Part shown: in pieces, positions 27,122 through 36,170 of the stretch
Layout of the letters: the number at the start of each line of letters is the position of its first letter
Numbering within the stretch: position 1 is the first letter of the stretch
Assembly (NCBI RefSeq): GCF_030684675.1
Contig: NZ_JAUXXZ010000058.1
Location: 1 to 64,000 of the forward strand
DNA from: Daejeonella sp.
GTDB lineage: Bacteria; Bacteroidota; Bacteroidia; Sphingobacteriales; Sphingobacteriaceae
DNA: 64,000 nucleotides
Reading direction: 5' to 3'
Translations under genes and position numbers: made by a program
The notes under the pieces: model-generated
What the model saw: the letters and a program-made list of their open reading frames with translations, nothing else
Told to the model about the DNA's origin: nothing
Databases searched by the model: none

Positions 27122-28243
27122 TCAATCTATCGCAACAAATTTCAAACAAACCGGTTTATCAACCATGATCTTCTGTCCGCTTGGACTAATTAAGCCGGAT
27201 TTCTTATCCCGTTTAAAAATCATTATTTCATTACTCGCACTGTTGCCAACCAGAAGAAAATTTCCACTGGGATCTATTACAAAATTCCGGGGTGTGTTAA
27301 TATTAGTAGTTTGGCGACCTGCATATTTCAAAATGCCATTTTTGGCGATCGAATAAATGACTATTTCATTAGCATCAGCCCGATTTGATCCATATAAAAA
27401 TTTATCATCGGGAGAGACATGGATATCAGCAGCTTCAACTGTACCTTTAAATTCCGGTGAAAGCATCGTTATAGTCTGCTTGGTTTCCAGTTTGCCGTCT
27501 TTATAATCAAATCCAACAATCGAAGCTCCCATCTCTAAAATAAGATAGGCATACTTTCCGTTAGGATGGAAAGTTAAGTGTCTTGGACCTCCGCCCTTAT
27601 TGACACTTGTAAAAGGTATTTTAGCGGGTATTAATGCTTCAGATGAGGCCGGGTTTATTTCATAAGTTTTCACCTGATCAATACCTAAATCTGCAGCAAG
27701 TAAGTAGTGTCCGTCAGGTGTTAAAACGACGGCATGAGCATGAGGTTTTGCCTTAGAATCGGAACTATCTTCATGTTGTATTTTTTGTATTTCAGGATTT
27801 AGAGAACCATTTTTTTCAACGCGTATTGCAGCTAAGCTACCTGAATCATAATTGGCTGCGAATACCAATTCTTTTGAATCATTTACAGATACATAGCAGG
27901 GACCATCACCGCCTGAACTGACACTATTTAAAAAGCCAAGTTCACCGGTTTGGGCATTAAAAGAAAACGCCTGAATTGTGCCCTTGTCAACTTCACTAAC
28001 TGAGTATAAATTCTTTCTGTCTTTACTGACCGCCAGATAAGATGGATTTTTGATGCCGAGTGTTTTCGAACGAAAGCTTGACTGACCTGTTTTGGTATTA
28101 AAACTAAAAACATGAATGCCATTCGTTTTTTCCTTGTTTGTATAGGTACCTACGATGAGATTATAGTTCTTGCCTCTTTTCGATTGTGCATTTGCCGATA
28201 GAGTAAGCGAAATAAAGACTGCGAATAAAGCTATAGTTCTCAT
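27122..28243 (-). CDS. Secreted lactonase, YbhE/6-phosphogluconolactonase-type propeller
   Basis: This 373-residue protein has a signal peptide (LTLSANAQ). It is a seven-bladed propeller of the lactonase (PF10282) type: NLIVGTYTNKEKTNGIHVFSF, KNPSYLAVSKDRKNLYSVSE, KPHAHAVVLTPDGHYLLAADLGIDQV, KGGGPRHLTFHPNGKYAYLI, TPRNFVIDPSGNFLLVGN. The conserved HAH and GGGPRH blocks are characteristic. Cytoplasmic relatives hydrolyse 6-phosphogluconolactone. This exported copy more likely opens unphosphorylated aldonolactones made by the adjacent quinoproteins (inference). It follows the CBM9-like gene by 92 bp. Confidence 0.85.
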   Translation of the reverse strand: MRTIALFAVFISLTLSANAQSKRGKNYNLIVGTYTNKEKTNGIHVFSFNTKTGQSSFRSKTLGIKNPSYLAVSKDRKNLYSVSEVDKGTIQAFSFNAQTGELGFLNSVSSGGDGPCYVSVNDSKELVFAANYDSGSLAAIRVEKNGSLNPEIQKIQHEDSSDSKAKPHAHAVVLTPDGHYLLAADLGIDQVKTYEINPASSEALIPAKIPFTSVNKGGGPRHLTFHPNGKYAYLILEMGASIVGFDYKDGKLETKQTITMLSPEFKGTVEAADIHVSPDDKFLYGSNRADANEIVIYSIAKNGILKYAGRQTTNINTPRNFVIDPSGNFLLVGNSASNEIMIFKRDKKSGLISPSGQKIMVDKPVCLKFVAID

Positions 28244-28335
28244 GTATTCAGGATTTTTATTTCAGATTATTAACGGATCTACTTTAATTGATTTAACCCG
28301 TTTTCTTTAATCTCAAATTAACAATTAAAATAACG

Positions 28336-29088
28336 CTATTGAAATTTTAGTGTTCCAAAATATTGGGGCAAATGAAATTGTGGTTTTGGATGAGTGATAG
28401 GCGACCAAGATGCATAATGAGGATTGGAAGTAATTTCGGCTATTTTGTAGAAGTTAGCTTTCCAGATAACACCTTTTTTGGGCCGGCTGATTTTTGAATA
28501 ATTTTCGAGCATATTAAGCGGTATTCTATATTCTACAGTCCAGGTAAGTGGTCCCGAAATTTCGGGATCCACTATTTTGGGTAAGGAATGCCCGATTTCT
28601 ATCTTTTTTATATCCCCAGGAACAGGTTTAGGACTAATGCGCGGATTGGGATTGTATTCAAGAAGTGGTGTTCCCCCGCAATTAACTTCCAGATTAAAAA
28701 AATTTAAGGGGAATTCAGCGTTTGGAGAAAAGAAGAATTCTACTGCAGAATCTTTCCAGACTGGTCCATTGATTTCAGTTGTTACGCTTCTGACATTTCG
28801 ATCCTGAACATGAAAAATAACATATACATTTTCAGAATCATACATCATTTTTGCCTGTGCCAATGGGCGAAATTCGGGTTCCATACGAATGAAATTTATA
28901 ATCTCAATTGATTTAACTTTCTTCCATTCAGGTTTATCCCAATTCCCATCTATTTTAATTGCATGCTTCAACCTTCCTATATTATAAACAGGAGAGAACG
29001 TTCCTGAATCCAGCCTGTTTACCTGAGCAATTGCATTAAAACCTGCAAATAAGATAATTATGCCTGTTACAGCTTTACTGAGCCTCAT
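28336..29088 (-). CDS. Secreted CBM9-like carbohydrate-binding protein
   Basis: I place the start at 29088 because it yields a proper signal peptide (MRLSKAVTGIIILFAGFNAIAQ). The longer frame from 29163 overlaps the upstream gene. The mature domain has KIDGNWDKPEWKKVKSIEI, AKMMYDSENVYVIFHVQDRNV, VWKDSAVEFFFSP and WTVEYRIPLNML. These are hallmark segments of the family 9 carbohydrate-binding module (DOMON-like fold), which binds sugar ends. No catalytic domain is attached. It sits between the cytochrome-fused dehydrogenase and the lactonase, so it may present a sugar to them (inference). Confidence 0.8.
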   Translation of the reverse strand: MRLSKAVTGIIILFAGFNAIAQVNRLDSGTFSPVYNIGRLKHAIKIDGNWDKPEWKKVKSIEIINFIRMEPEFRPLAQAKMMYDSENVYVIFHVQDRNVRSVTTEINGPVWKDSAVEFFFSPNAEFPLNFFNLEVNCGGTPLLEYNPNPRISPKPVPGDIKKIEIGHSLPKIVDPEISGPLTWTVEYRIPLNMLENYSKISRPKKGVIWKANFYKIAEITSNPHYASWSPITHPKPQFHLPQYFGTLKFQ

Positions 29089-29134
29089 GCATGTAACTAT
29101 TTGTAATAATCCCGGCTTTATCTTTAGCACATCA

Positions 29135-30928
29135 CTATTTTTTCTTCCCGGCATTTCTGACAATGTTTACATCTGAGCTGGTAATTACACTTGCTTTATT
29201 CCCAAAATTCTGACGGATATAGGTTGCAATCGATGCAATTGCATGATCGTCCAGGAATCCTGCATGGGCGGGCATCAATCCATCCCATTTTTGTCCGTTA
29301 ACTTTAATTTCCCCTTGCAATCCATTTAATATTGCACCAAGAAGTCTTGATTTATCACCGGTAACCCAATCTGAGCCAGCCAGTGGTGGGAAACGGTTAT
29401 TATCTCCTTTGCCATCTTTCTGATGACAATTGGCACAATAGGTATCATATAATATACTGCCTGCAAGCATATCACCGCTTGGGAGTTTGTCTTTGATTAC
29501 ATCAGGCTCTTTTATATAAGATCTGCTTTTGCGTTTTTCCATTTTCGCCAACTGGTCTTCGCCAAATTTCTCCTTATCGCCTTTATACATGATCCGCCAT
29601 ATTTTTCCCTTATTCGACTCAGAAATATATAGAGATCCATCCGGGCCTGTTGATAGTCCCATCGGTCTGTAAACAGCATCGCTGGTATTTACTACCGTAT
29701 CTATCCCGGTAAAGCCATCTGCAAAAACTTCTATTTCACCCTTTGCTTTTCCATTCTCAAATGGAACAAAACAAACGATATAACCAGCCTGAGGATAGGG
29801 GGAACGGTCTGTTGAACCGTGAAGCGCGACAAAGGCTCCCTGCTTGTATCTCTCAGGGAATTGATTTCCCTGATAAAACAGGATGTCCATAGGTGCCCAA
29901 TGACCCGGAAAGCCTATAACAGGTACATCAAATTCAGCAGCTCTGCCAATTATTTTACCATCTCCACCATAACCTGGCTGCAAAACATTCTTTTTGAGTA
30001 AATGGTCATAATAAGCATATGGCCAGCCAAAGTCAGACCCCTCAGTTACTTTTAAAAGAGGTTCAGAAGGGAGTACAGCACCCTGCCATGCCGAATAAAG
30101 ATCCGGGTAAATGGTATGAAAATTATCGATTCCATTCATTACTGCATATAAATGATCATCCAGCGGGTTCCAGGTCATTCCAACCACACTTCTGATGCCA
30201 GTGGCAAATTTATAACCATCCTTTTGAGTCTGATTGTTCTTATTTGCATCGAATCGCCAGATACCAGCATGATTTATCCGTTCTGGTGATGGGTCCAGGC
30301 CTTTGCCACCCGGTATGCCGATTGGGCCATATTTGCTGATATCCTGTCCGGCATCAGATGGGGATCCAAAAGGAACATACATAAATCCTTTGCTATCAAA
30401 AGCTAAAGGTTTTGTTGTATGCCAGTTCCTTGCCACATTAGTGTCCAGATCAGTAAGGATCACTTCGGTCTTGCTTGTAGGAACAAGTTCTCCAGGTTTC
30501 AATTTATTTCTCAATACCTGATTAACGGTACTGGTGTATAAATAACCATTGTGAATAGTAACACCAACTGCAGAGCTGCCAACATCTTTGTAATCGCCAA
30601 AATAGATGATAGAATCTGCCTTGCCATCATTATCCAAATCACGTAATCCAACTGTACCTCCAGAACGATCCATTGCACGGTTGAAAGTCAATTTGACATA
30701 AATGTCTCCATTATCGTTGACTGCTAAATGCCTGGCCTTCCCAATGCTGTCTACAACAACCAGTGCTTCAAAATTATCGGGCAAATAGAGACCTCCATTA
30801 TCAGGATCTCCTTTAAGGGAGTTTTTAGAATTTTCGCATGAACTGAACAAAATAATTAACAACAAAAAGCTTGTTAAATGATGCCGGGAATTTAAAATTG
30901 GCGTAAGGAGTTGGTTTAGAAATTTCAT
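29135..30928 (-). CDS. PQQ-type sugar (sorbosone-like) dehydrogenase fused to cytochrome c
   Basis: This 597-residue lipoprotein (Cys at LFSSC) has an N-terminal propeller of the L-sorbosone/aldose dehydrogenase type. It shows NNGDIYVKL-like blades, FDSKGFMYVPFGSPSDAGQ, KFATGIRSVVGMTWNP, VTEGSDFGWPYAYYD and MGLSTGPDGSLYISESNKGKIWRI. A C-terminal cytochrome c domain follows with CANCH at about residue 498 and a Met-ligand candidate in DGLMPAH. The fusion would let electrons from sugar oxidation pass directly to heme. It is the first enzyme gene after the SusC/SusD pair, 142 bp downstream of SusD across a perfect palindrome. Confidence 0.87.
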   Translation of the reverse strand: MKFLNQLLTPILNSRHHLTSFLLLIILFSSCENSKNSLKGDPDNGGLYLPDNFEALVVVDSIGKARHLAVNDNGDIYVKLTFNRAMDRSGGTVGLRDLDNDGKADSIIYFGDYKDVGSSAVGVTIHNGYLYTSTVNQVLRNKLKPGELVPTSKTEVILTDLDTNVARNWHTTKPLAFDSKGFMYVPFGSPSDAGQDISKYGPIGIPGGKGLDPSPERINHAGIWRFDANKNNQTQKDGYKFATGIRSVVGMTWNPLDDHLYAVMNGIDNFHTIYPDLYSAWQGAVLPSEPLLKVTEGSDFGWPYAYYDHLLKKNVLQPGYGGDGKIIGRAAEFDVPVIGFPGHWAPMDILFYQGNQFPERYKQGAFVALHGSTDRSPYPQAGYIVCFVPFENGKAKGEIEVFADGFTGIDTVVNTSDAVYRPMGLSTGPDGSLYISESNKGKIWRIMYKGDKEKFGEDQLAKMEKRKSRSYIKEPDVIKDKLPSGDMLAGSILYDTYCANCHQKDGKGDNNRFPPLAGSDWVTGDKSRLLGAILNGLQGEIKVNGQKWDGLMPAHAGFLDDHAIASIATYIRQNFGNKASVITSSDVNIVRNAGKKK

Positions 30929-31018
30929 TTTGACAATGATTAAATGTAATTGAAATGTAGACCGGAGTACATACCCGGGATTTCAGATTGAAATATAATG
31001 CGGGAAAGCAGTCAATTT

Positions 31019-31060
31019 TTAATTCATCCCGGATATTTTAAAATATCCGGGATGAATTAA
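31019..31060 (-). terminator. 42-bp perfect palindrome after susD-like gene
   Basis: Positions 31019-31039 and 31040-31060 are exact reverse complements with no spacer, centred on TATTTTAAAATA with core CATCCCGGATAT. It begins about 11 bp past the SusD stop and precedes the dehydrogenase gene. The stem is strong but lacks a long U-tract, so it may be a partial terminator that sets SusD versus enzyme levels. Confidence 0.65.
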
Positions 31061-31070
31061 GGGTTTTAAT

Positions 31071-32633
31071 TTAATGTTTTACATCCCACCACAATCTTGT
31101 GGCAGCGTTATCCGGGCCACCCAACAGGGCTTCTGCTGCTTTTACTGCAGCGGCATTTCTGTCCCTGTCATAATTTAGGAATGGGATACGTCGGATAATC
31201 TTATTTGCAGGAACATCCGGGTTATCTGAATGTATCAGGGGATATAATTTAGGATATCCGGAGCGTCTGATAGATGCCCATGCTTCATGCCCTTCAGGAA
31301 ATAATGCGATCCATTTTTGGGTCAGGATTTGTTCACGCTGTTTCTCTGGAATAGCAGAGAATTTTACCGGAATGTCCGTCAGGGCAGGAGTATTAAAGTA
31401 CCCGCCCGGAGCTTTAGGTAGATTTGGGCTTTTTATATAATTATTGATCGCGGCATTATCAGTTATCCCCCATGTTCTGAGCGACATTTCTATTCCCTTT
31501 TCATACATTGCTTCGGCAGTGCCACCCATATTCCATCCATTTAATGCACCTTCAGCACGCAGAAAATATGCTTCGGCAGTGTACATCACTGTTGAAGGCG
31601 TTTTAAACATGCTGCCTGGAAGCAGAGCATCACTTGGTCCGGAGGTATTATCAGGGTCATTTGCCGGTGCAACAATTTCTGCCACATTCATTCCGTTTCT
31701 GACACCCGCATATTTACCGGTATTCACAGATGGAGCCCAAAATTTACTCATTCTTGGATCGTCATAACCTCCTAAAACACTTTCCATTGTAGAACTCATT
31801 CTGAATTCATTCCAACCGGATTGTCTGTTGTATCCGTTATAATTCACACCACCAACTTTAAGATAGGCATCGTCACTTAATTCAGCCATCGTTCCACCCG
31901 CCACTGCAGCTTCAGCTTCTGTTTTTGCCATTGCCGGTTCTACGTCAGATATTCTTAAGGCTAAGCGTAAACGCAGTGTATTCGCAAATCTTACCCATTT
32001 TCTATTATCTCCATTGTAAATAACATCTTTATCTCCATAAGATGGTTGAGCTATATTGGCGTTGAGTGCATCAGTTGCTTCTTTTAGTTCTTTAAAAAGA
32101 TCCATATAAATACTTTTTTGAGAATCATAGGATACTACGGTGCTGTCGGAACCAATTTTTGAGTAAGGAATAGGACCATAATAATCTGTAGCACGGTGCA
32201 TTACAAATACCTTCCATATCCTTGCTATAGAATTCAAAGCCTTCGTTTCAGGAGTCTTTGTTTCCTTTAATATGGACATTAATGGTGGAAGAGATTTTGT
32301 ATAAGTAGCTATCCATTGCTCCTGAATCCACTCTTGCGCAATATTGTATCGGTCTGTAGGGTCGAATGTTGCAGTGATCGCTGAATATTGAGCAAACAAA
32401 TCGGCAAAAAAGCCTTGAGCATACTGATACTCTGCTGAGGATCTGCCAGAATACATGGCCATGTATTGTGCATTTGTAAATAGCCCCTTAACATCCCCAG
32501 AGTTTAACGTTGTTAATCTTGTTGGATCTGTATTTAATTCCGAATAATTTTTAGTGCATCCGGAGCCAATTGCCAGGATCACTAGACTTAAGCAGAGATA
32601 TACTCTGAAATGTGTTAATATTTGATGTTTCAT
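31071..32633 (-). CDS. SusD-like nutrient-binding lipoprotein (SusD-like_2 type)
   Basis: This 520-residue lipoprotein has its lipobox at AIGSGC (Cys26), followed by the diagnostic NYSELNTDPTRLT of the second SusD-like branch (PF12771). Helical segments IARIWKVFVMHRATDYYGPIPYSKIG and RFANTLRLRLALRISDVEP, and the C-terminal EGHEAWASIRRSGYPKLYPL, agree with that branch. It partners the SusC-type channel encoded 44 bp upstream. It differs in branch from the SusD at 9997, so the two loci probably import different ligands. The enzymes encoded downstream suggest a sugar or sugar acid. Confidence 0.9.
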   Translation of the reverse strand: MKHQILTHFRVYLCLSLVILAIGSGCTKNYSELNTDPTRLTTLNSGDVKGLFTNAQYMAMYSGRSSAEYQYAQGFFADLFAQYSAITATFDPTDRYNIAQEWIQEQWIATYTKSLPPLMSILKETKTPETKALNSIARIWKVFVMHRATDYYGPIPYSKIGSDSTVVSYDSQKSIYMDLFKELKEATDALNANIAQPSYGDKDVIYNGDNRKWVRFANTLRLRLALRISDVEPAMAKTEAEAAVAGGTMAELSDDAYLKVGGVNYNGYNRQSGWNEFRMSSTMESVLGGYDDPRMSKFWAPSVNTGKYAGVRNGMNVAEIVAPANDPDNTSGPSDALLPGSMFKTPSTVMYTAEAYFLRAEGALNGWNMGGTAEAMYEKGIEMSLRTWGITDNAAINNYIKSPNLPKAPGGYFNTPALTDIPVKFSAIPEKQREQILTQKWIALFPEGHEAWASIRRSGYPKLYPLIHSDNPDVPANKIIRRIPFLNYDRDRNAAAVKAAEALLGGPDNAATRLWWDVKH

Positions 32634-32677
32634 TTCGTGCGTTTTTAATAATTATTTATCAAAAGAGGATTAGATTG

Positions 32678-35600
32678 TCAAAATGACACTTTCAGGTTCA
32701 GACCAAAATTGCGGGTTGTAGGTAAAGCTGCATATTCTAAACCTCCGCCATTTAAACCTCTGGTTACCTCCGGATCTATTGGTGCATCTTTTTTGAAGAA
32801 GAATAAATTCCTTCCAACTAATGATAATTTTGCACTTTTTATAAACGGATATTTACTTATTAATTTATCACTAAGCTGGTATCCTAATGTAAATTCACGC
32901 AATCTGGTATTCGTTGAAGAATAACTGTAAAAACCTGCAGAGGGATATCTTCCTCCTATTAATCCAAAGTATTTTTGTGAAGCAATAGAGGTTGCATTTT
33001 TTGTTCCGTCTTGTCTGTAAGCGTCCAGTACAATACCTCCTTCACGACCTAAGAGAGAGTTTTTTGAATGGCCATATGCATCAATTAATGCTTGTGTGCC
33101 ACCAATCACTGTACCTCCTTGTCTGTGATCAATTAAAAAACTCATGGAAAGATTTTTAAATGAAAATTCATTTGAAAAACCGAGCATATAATCAGGGTTA
33201 TAATTCCCAACAAATTGATCCAGACCGTCAGTCAAAATTGGTGTGCCGTCATTTTCAACCAGCTTTCTTCCCTGAGCATCCGCTTTCCATCCCCTGACAT
33301 ACATATCACCATAGCTACTTCCTTCGTCAACTTTGATCAGATAAACATTATCACCTTCTCCAATAACAATTGATTTTATCGTTTCAGTAAGTTCCTTGAC
33401 CTTGTTATTGTTTTTAGAATAGTTCAATCCCATATCCCATCTAAAGTTTTTACCTGCAATTGGAGACACATTAGCAACAAGTTCAACTCCATGGTTTTGG
33501 ATTAATCCGGCATTAATATATTTCCGGTCAAATAATGAAGCTGCGGGTAATCCTATTAATAAAAGTTGATTCTTGGTTTGGGTATTATAGTAGGTGAAGT
33601 TCAGACCTAATCGGTTGTTGAAAAATTTCCAGTCTAAACCGGCTTCATACGAAGTGGTCAATTCAGGTTTATAGGTTCCCAATGACTGAATATTGGGTGT
33701 AATAATTGCACCCCCGATACCCACTGAGTAATAGTTTCGGTCAAGATATTGAGTCCCACCATAGCCCGAATTTGCCATTGTCAGGCTGGCCTTTCCATAT
33801 GAAACCCATGACGGTAGTTTAACCATATCTGATACAATTGCGGATAAACCAACTGATGGATAGAAGTAAGATTGGCTTTGCTCAGGTAGTGCAGATGACC
33901 AATCATTTCTGGCTGTGACATCTAAATACAGATAGCTATTATATGCAAAAGTCGCAGTACCATATAGCGATTGAACACGTGGAGTTCTTCCATCAGCCGT
34001 TGTAAAGAATGGTGACTTCGCATTGTGCATATAGAAAAAATTCGGTTTATTTAATCCATTTGCACTACCGCTAATGCTTTCATATTTACTTTCTTGTAAT
34101 GAAGCTCCTAAATTTCCTGTAACATCGAATTTCTTTCCAAGGTTGCGCTTAAAGGATAATAAGGCATCTACATTTATCCCCTGACTTCTGTTGGTGCTAT
34201 AATCATAGTTTGATCCAACCTGGCTGAAATAGGAATCTGCATATACTTTTCTGTCGTTGTTTTGAATAGTCTTATCGATACTACCACGAACCTGAAGATT
34301 TAACCAATCATTAAATTCATATTTTGCTGAAACCAAACCAAGAATACGATCCCTTTTTTGGTAGTAATTTATTCTGTTTAATGCCCAATAGGGATTCACC
34401 AGAACTGAAGAGCCAGGTAGCCAATAGCTTTGCTTTTCAGTACCTGTATTATCAGTATAGGCGTAGTTTTTCATTTCGTCCAAAGGAATAGATGTAGGGG
34501 CGCTAAAAATTGAAGGTAATACATAGCTTCCACCTCCTCCCGGAACTGGCCGATTATCTACATCTTCAAAAATATAGCTCATTTTGGTAGACACAGAAAG
34601 TCTGGATGAGATTTTATTATCTGTTTTAAGATCTACATTATGGCGTGTAAGGTCATTGTTTGTAAGGATACCCTGTGCCATTGTATTTCCATAAGAGAAA
34701 TAGGTTTGCATTTTTTCACCACCTCCGCTAACACTGAGTGTATTGTTGAATGTATGGCCGGTTCTGAAAAAATTCTTTAAATTATCTGGTTGTCCCAGTA
34801 AGGGAACACTTTTTCCATTCCAAAGAGTAACCGTTTGTCCTGTAGCTTTTGGACCCCAGCTTCGTTCTGAATTCGAGCCATAAATCCCGGCATCTCCCTG
34901 TCCATATTCATATTGCAATTCTGGCAGTACAGATGCCTTATCCATACCCAGTCCGCTAATGAAGTTAACTACTGTCTGATTTGCTTTCCCCCTTTTGGTG
35001 GTAATAATTATGGCTCCATTTTGCCCCTGACTACCATATAATGCTGCAGCAGATGCACCTTTAAGGATTGTCATACTTTCAACTTCGTCCGAGTTCAGCA
35101 TCCCAACGTTCCCACTTAAAGGGACACCATCAATTACATATAAAGGTTGATTACTATTAGTTATGGATCGATTCCCACGTATTAAAACCTTGGAATCACC
35201 ACCCGGTCCGGTTGCATCTTTTGTTATTGTAACACCTGCAACTTTCCCCTGTAATGAATTGATTAAGTTGGTCTCTTTTGCTTCATTCATCTTGTCGCCT
35301 TTGATGTTTTGAACAGCATAAGTCAGTGATTTGGCTTCCCTTTCAATACCAAGGGCGGTCACTACAATTTCTCCTAAAACCTGAAGATCTTCACGCAGGA
35401 TAATATTTAATGTAGTTCTGCTATTAACTGCAACTTCCTGGGGAAGGTATCCCACATAACTGAAAATCAAAATATCAGTATCAGAAACATTTAGTGTATA
35501 ATTTCCCTGCAAATCAGTCGCTGTTCCCAAAGCGGAACCTTTGACACGAACACTTACTCCGGGAAGTGACTCACCTTTTGAATCGCTTACCTGCCCTTTG

Positions 35601-36028
35601 ACTGTAATTGGCGGCGCATTCTCAATAAGTGGAGTAATGTCTGTAATCCTTGGCTGCTGAAAGAGAAGAGGTTTTCTTTTAACTATTACAATGTTGTCAT
35701 TAATTGTATAAGTCAAAGGCTGATCAGTGAAACAGCGGTTAAGTACACTTTCAACCGTTGAGTTTTTGAATTTTACATCCACAGGTTTTGCTTCTTTCAG
35801 CATGGCTGCGTCATACACAAATTCATATTTACTTTGGCTGCTTATTGACCAGAATATCTGTTCAAGAGTAGCGTCTTTCTGAGATAAAGTAATCTTTTGA
35901 GCATACCCTGCGGCACTGGCCTGGAGTATGGTAAAGATCATTAAAACAATAGAAAGTTTCATAATCAGAAGTAGTTTATAGGCGGTGGAATATTGCACAC
36001 TGCATATCCTATGAGAAGGAATTTTCAT
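32678..36028 (-). CDS. SusC/RagA TonB-dependent outer-membrane transporter with STN domain
   Basis: This 1116-residue protein has a long leader with a hydrophobic signal (ILQASAAGYAQ), an STN signalling domain (about residues 46-120), a carboxypeptidase-regulatory-like domain (VKGQVSDSKGESLPGVSVRV), and a plug with LQGKVAGVTITKDATGPGGDS and QPLYVIDGVPLSG. A barrel ends in NFGLNLKVSF. The STN domain and the sigma/FecR genes immediately upstream indicate transporter-triggered autoregulation. Import of the substrate of the quinoprotein set, or of the PQQ cofactor itself, are both possible; the sequence does not decide. Confidence 0.93.
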   Translation of the reverse strand: MKIPSHRICSVQYSTAYKLLLIMKLSIVLMIFTILQASAAGYAQKITLSQKDATLEQIFWSISSQSKYEFVYDAAMLKEAKPVDVKFKNSTVESVLNRCFTDQPLTYTINDNIVIVKRKPLLFQQPRITDITPLIENAPPITVKGQVSDSKGESLPGVSVRVKGSALGTATDLQGNYTLNVSDTDILIFSYVGYLPQEVAVNSRTTLNIILREDLQVLGEIVVTALGIEREAKSLTYAVQNIKGDKMNEAKETNLINSLQGKVAGVTITKDATGPGGDSKVLIRGNRSITNSNQPLYVIDGVPLSGNVGMLNSDEVESMTILKGASAAALYGSQGQNGAIIITTKRGKANQTVVNFISGLGMDKASVLPELQYEYGQGDAGIYGSNSERSWGPKATGQTVTLWNGKSVPLLGQPDNLKNFFRTGHTFNNTLSVSGGGEKMQTYFSYGNTMAQGILTNNDLTRHNVDLKTDNKISSRLSVSTKMSYIFEDVDNRPVPGGGGSYVLPSIFSAPTSIPLDEMKNYAYTDNTGTEKQSYWLPGSSVLVNPYWALNRINYYQKRDRILGLVSAKYEFNDWLNLQVRGSIDKTIQNNDRKVYADSYFSQVGSNYDYSTNRSQGINVDALLSFKRNLGKKFDVTGNLGASLQESKYESISGSANGLNKPNFFYMHNAKSPFFTTADGRTPRVQSLYGTATFAYNSYLYLDVTARNDWSSALPEQSQSYFYPSVGLSAIVSDMVKLPSWVSYGKASLTMANSGYGGTQYLDRNYYSVGIGGAIITPNIQSLGTYKPELTTSYEAGLDWKFFNNRLGLNFTYYNTQTKNQLLLIGLPAASLFDRKYINAGLIQNHGVELVANVSPIAGKNFRWDMGLNYSKNNNKVKELTETIKSIVIGEGDNVYLIKVDEGSSYGDMYVRGWKADAQGRKLVENDGTPILTDGLDQFVGNYNPDYMLGFSNEFSFKNLSMSFLIDHRQGGTVIGGTQALIDAYGHSKNSLLGREGGIVLDAYRQDGTKNATSIASQKYFGLIGGRYPSAGFYSYSSTNTRLREFTLGYQLSDKLISKYPFIKSAKLSLVGRNLFFFKKDAPIDPEVTRGLNGGGLEYAALPTTRNFGLNLKVSF

Positions 36029-36115
36029 ACATTTGTATCGTTTAGGTTTATAAGTTTGTCGATATCACGTTATTTATAAGCGGGTAGGCCTGAAACTGTC
36101 CTAAAGACAGATTTG

Positions 36116-36146
36116 AACCGGTGCGTTCGTAGCGCTCCGGTTTTTT
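36116..36146. promoter_or_regulatory. Hairpin between fecR and susC (locus 2)
   Basis: Arms AACCGGTGCG and CGCTCCGGTT (36116-36125, 36133-36142) flank loop TTCGTAG, with a plus-strand T-run at 36141-36146. Position and orientation match the hairpin of locus 1, and five of seven loop bases agree. Confidence 0.65.
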
Positions 36147-36170
36147 CAATTACCCCTTTTTTAGTATGGG

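Noticed and set aside
10000-36028. Classical polysaccharide utilisation locus with glycoside hydrolases
   Set aside because: Two SusC/SusD pairs are present but no glycoside hydrolase or lyase is linked to either; the neighbours are dehydrogenases and lactonases.
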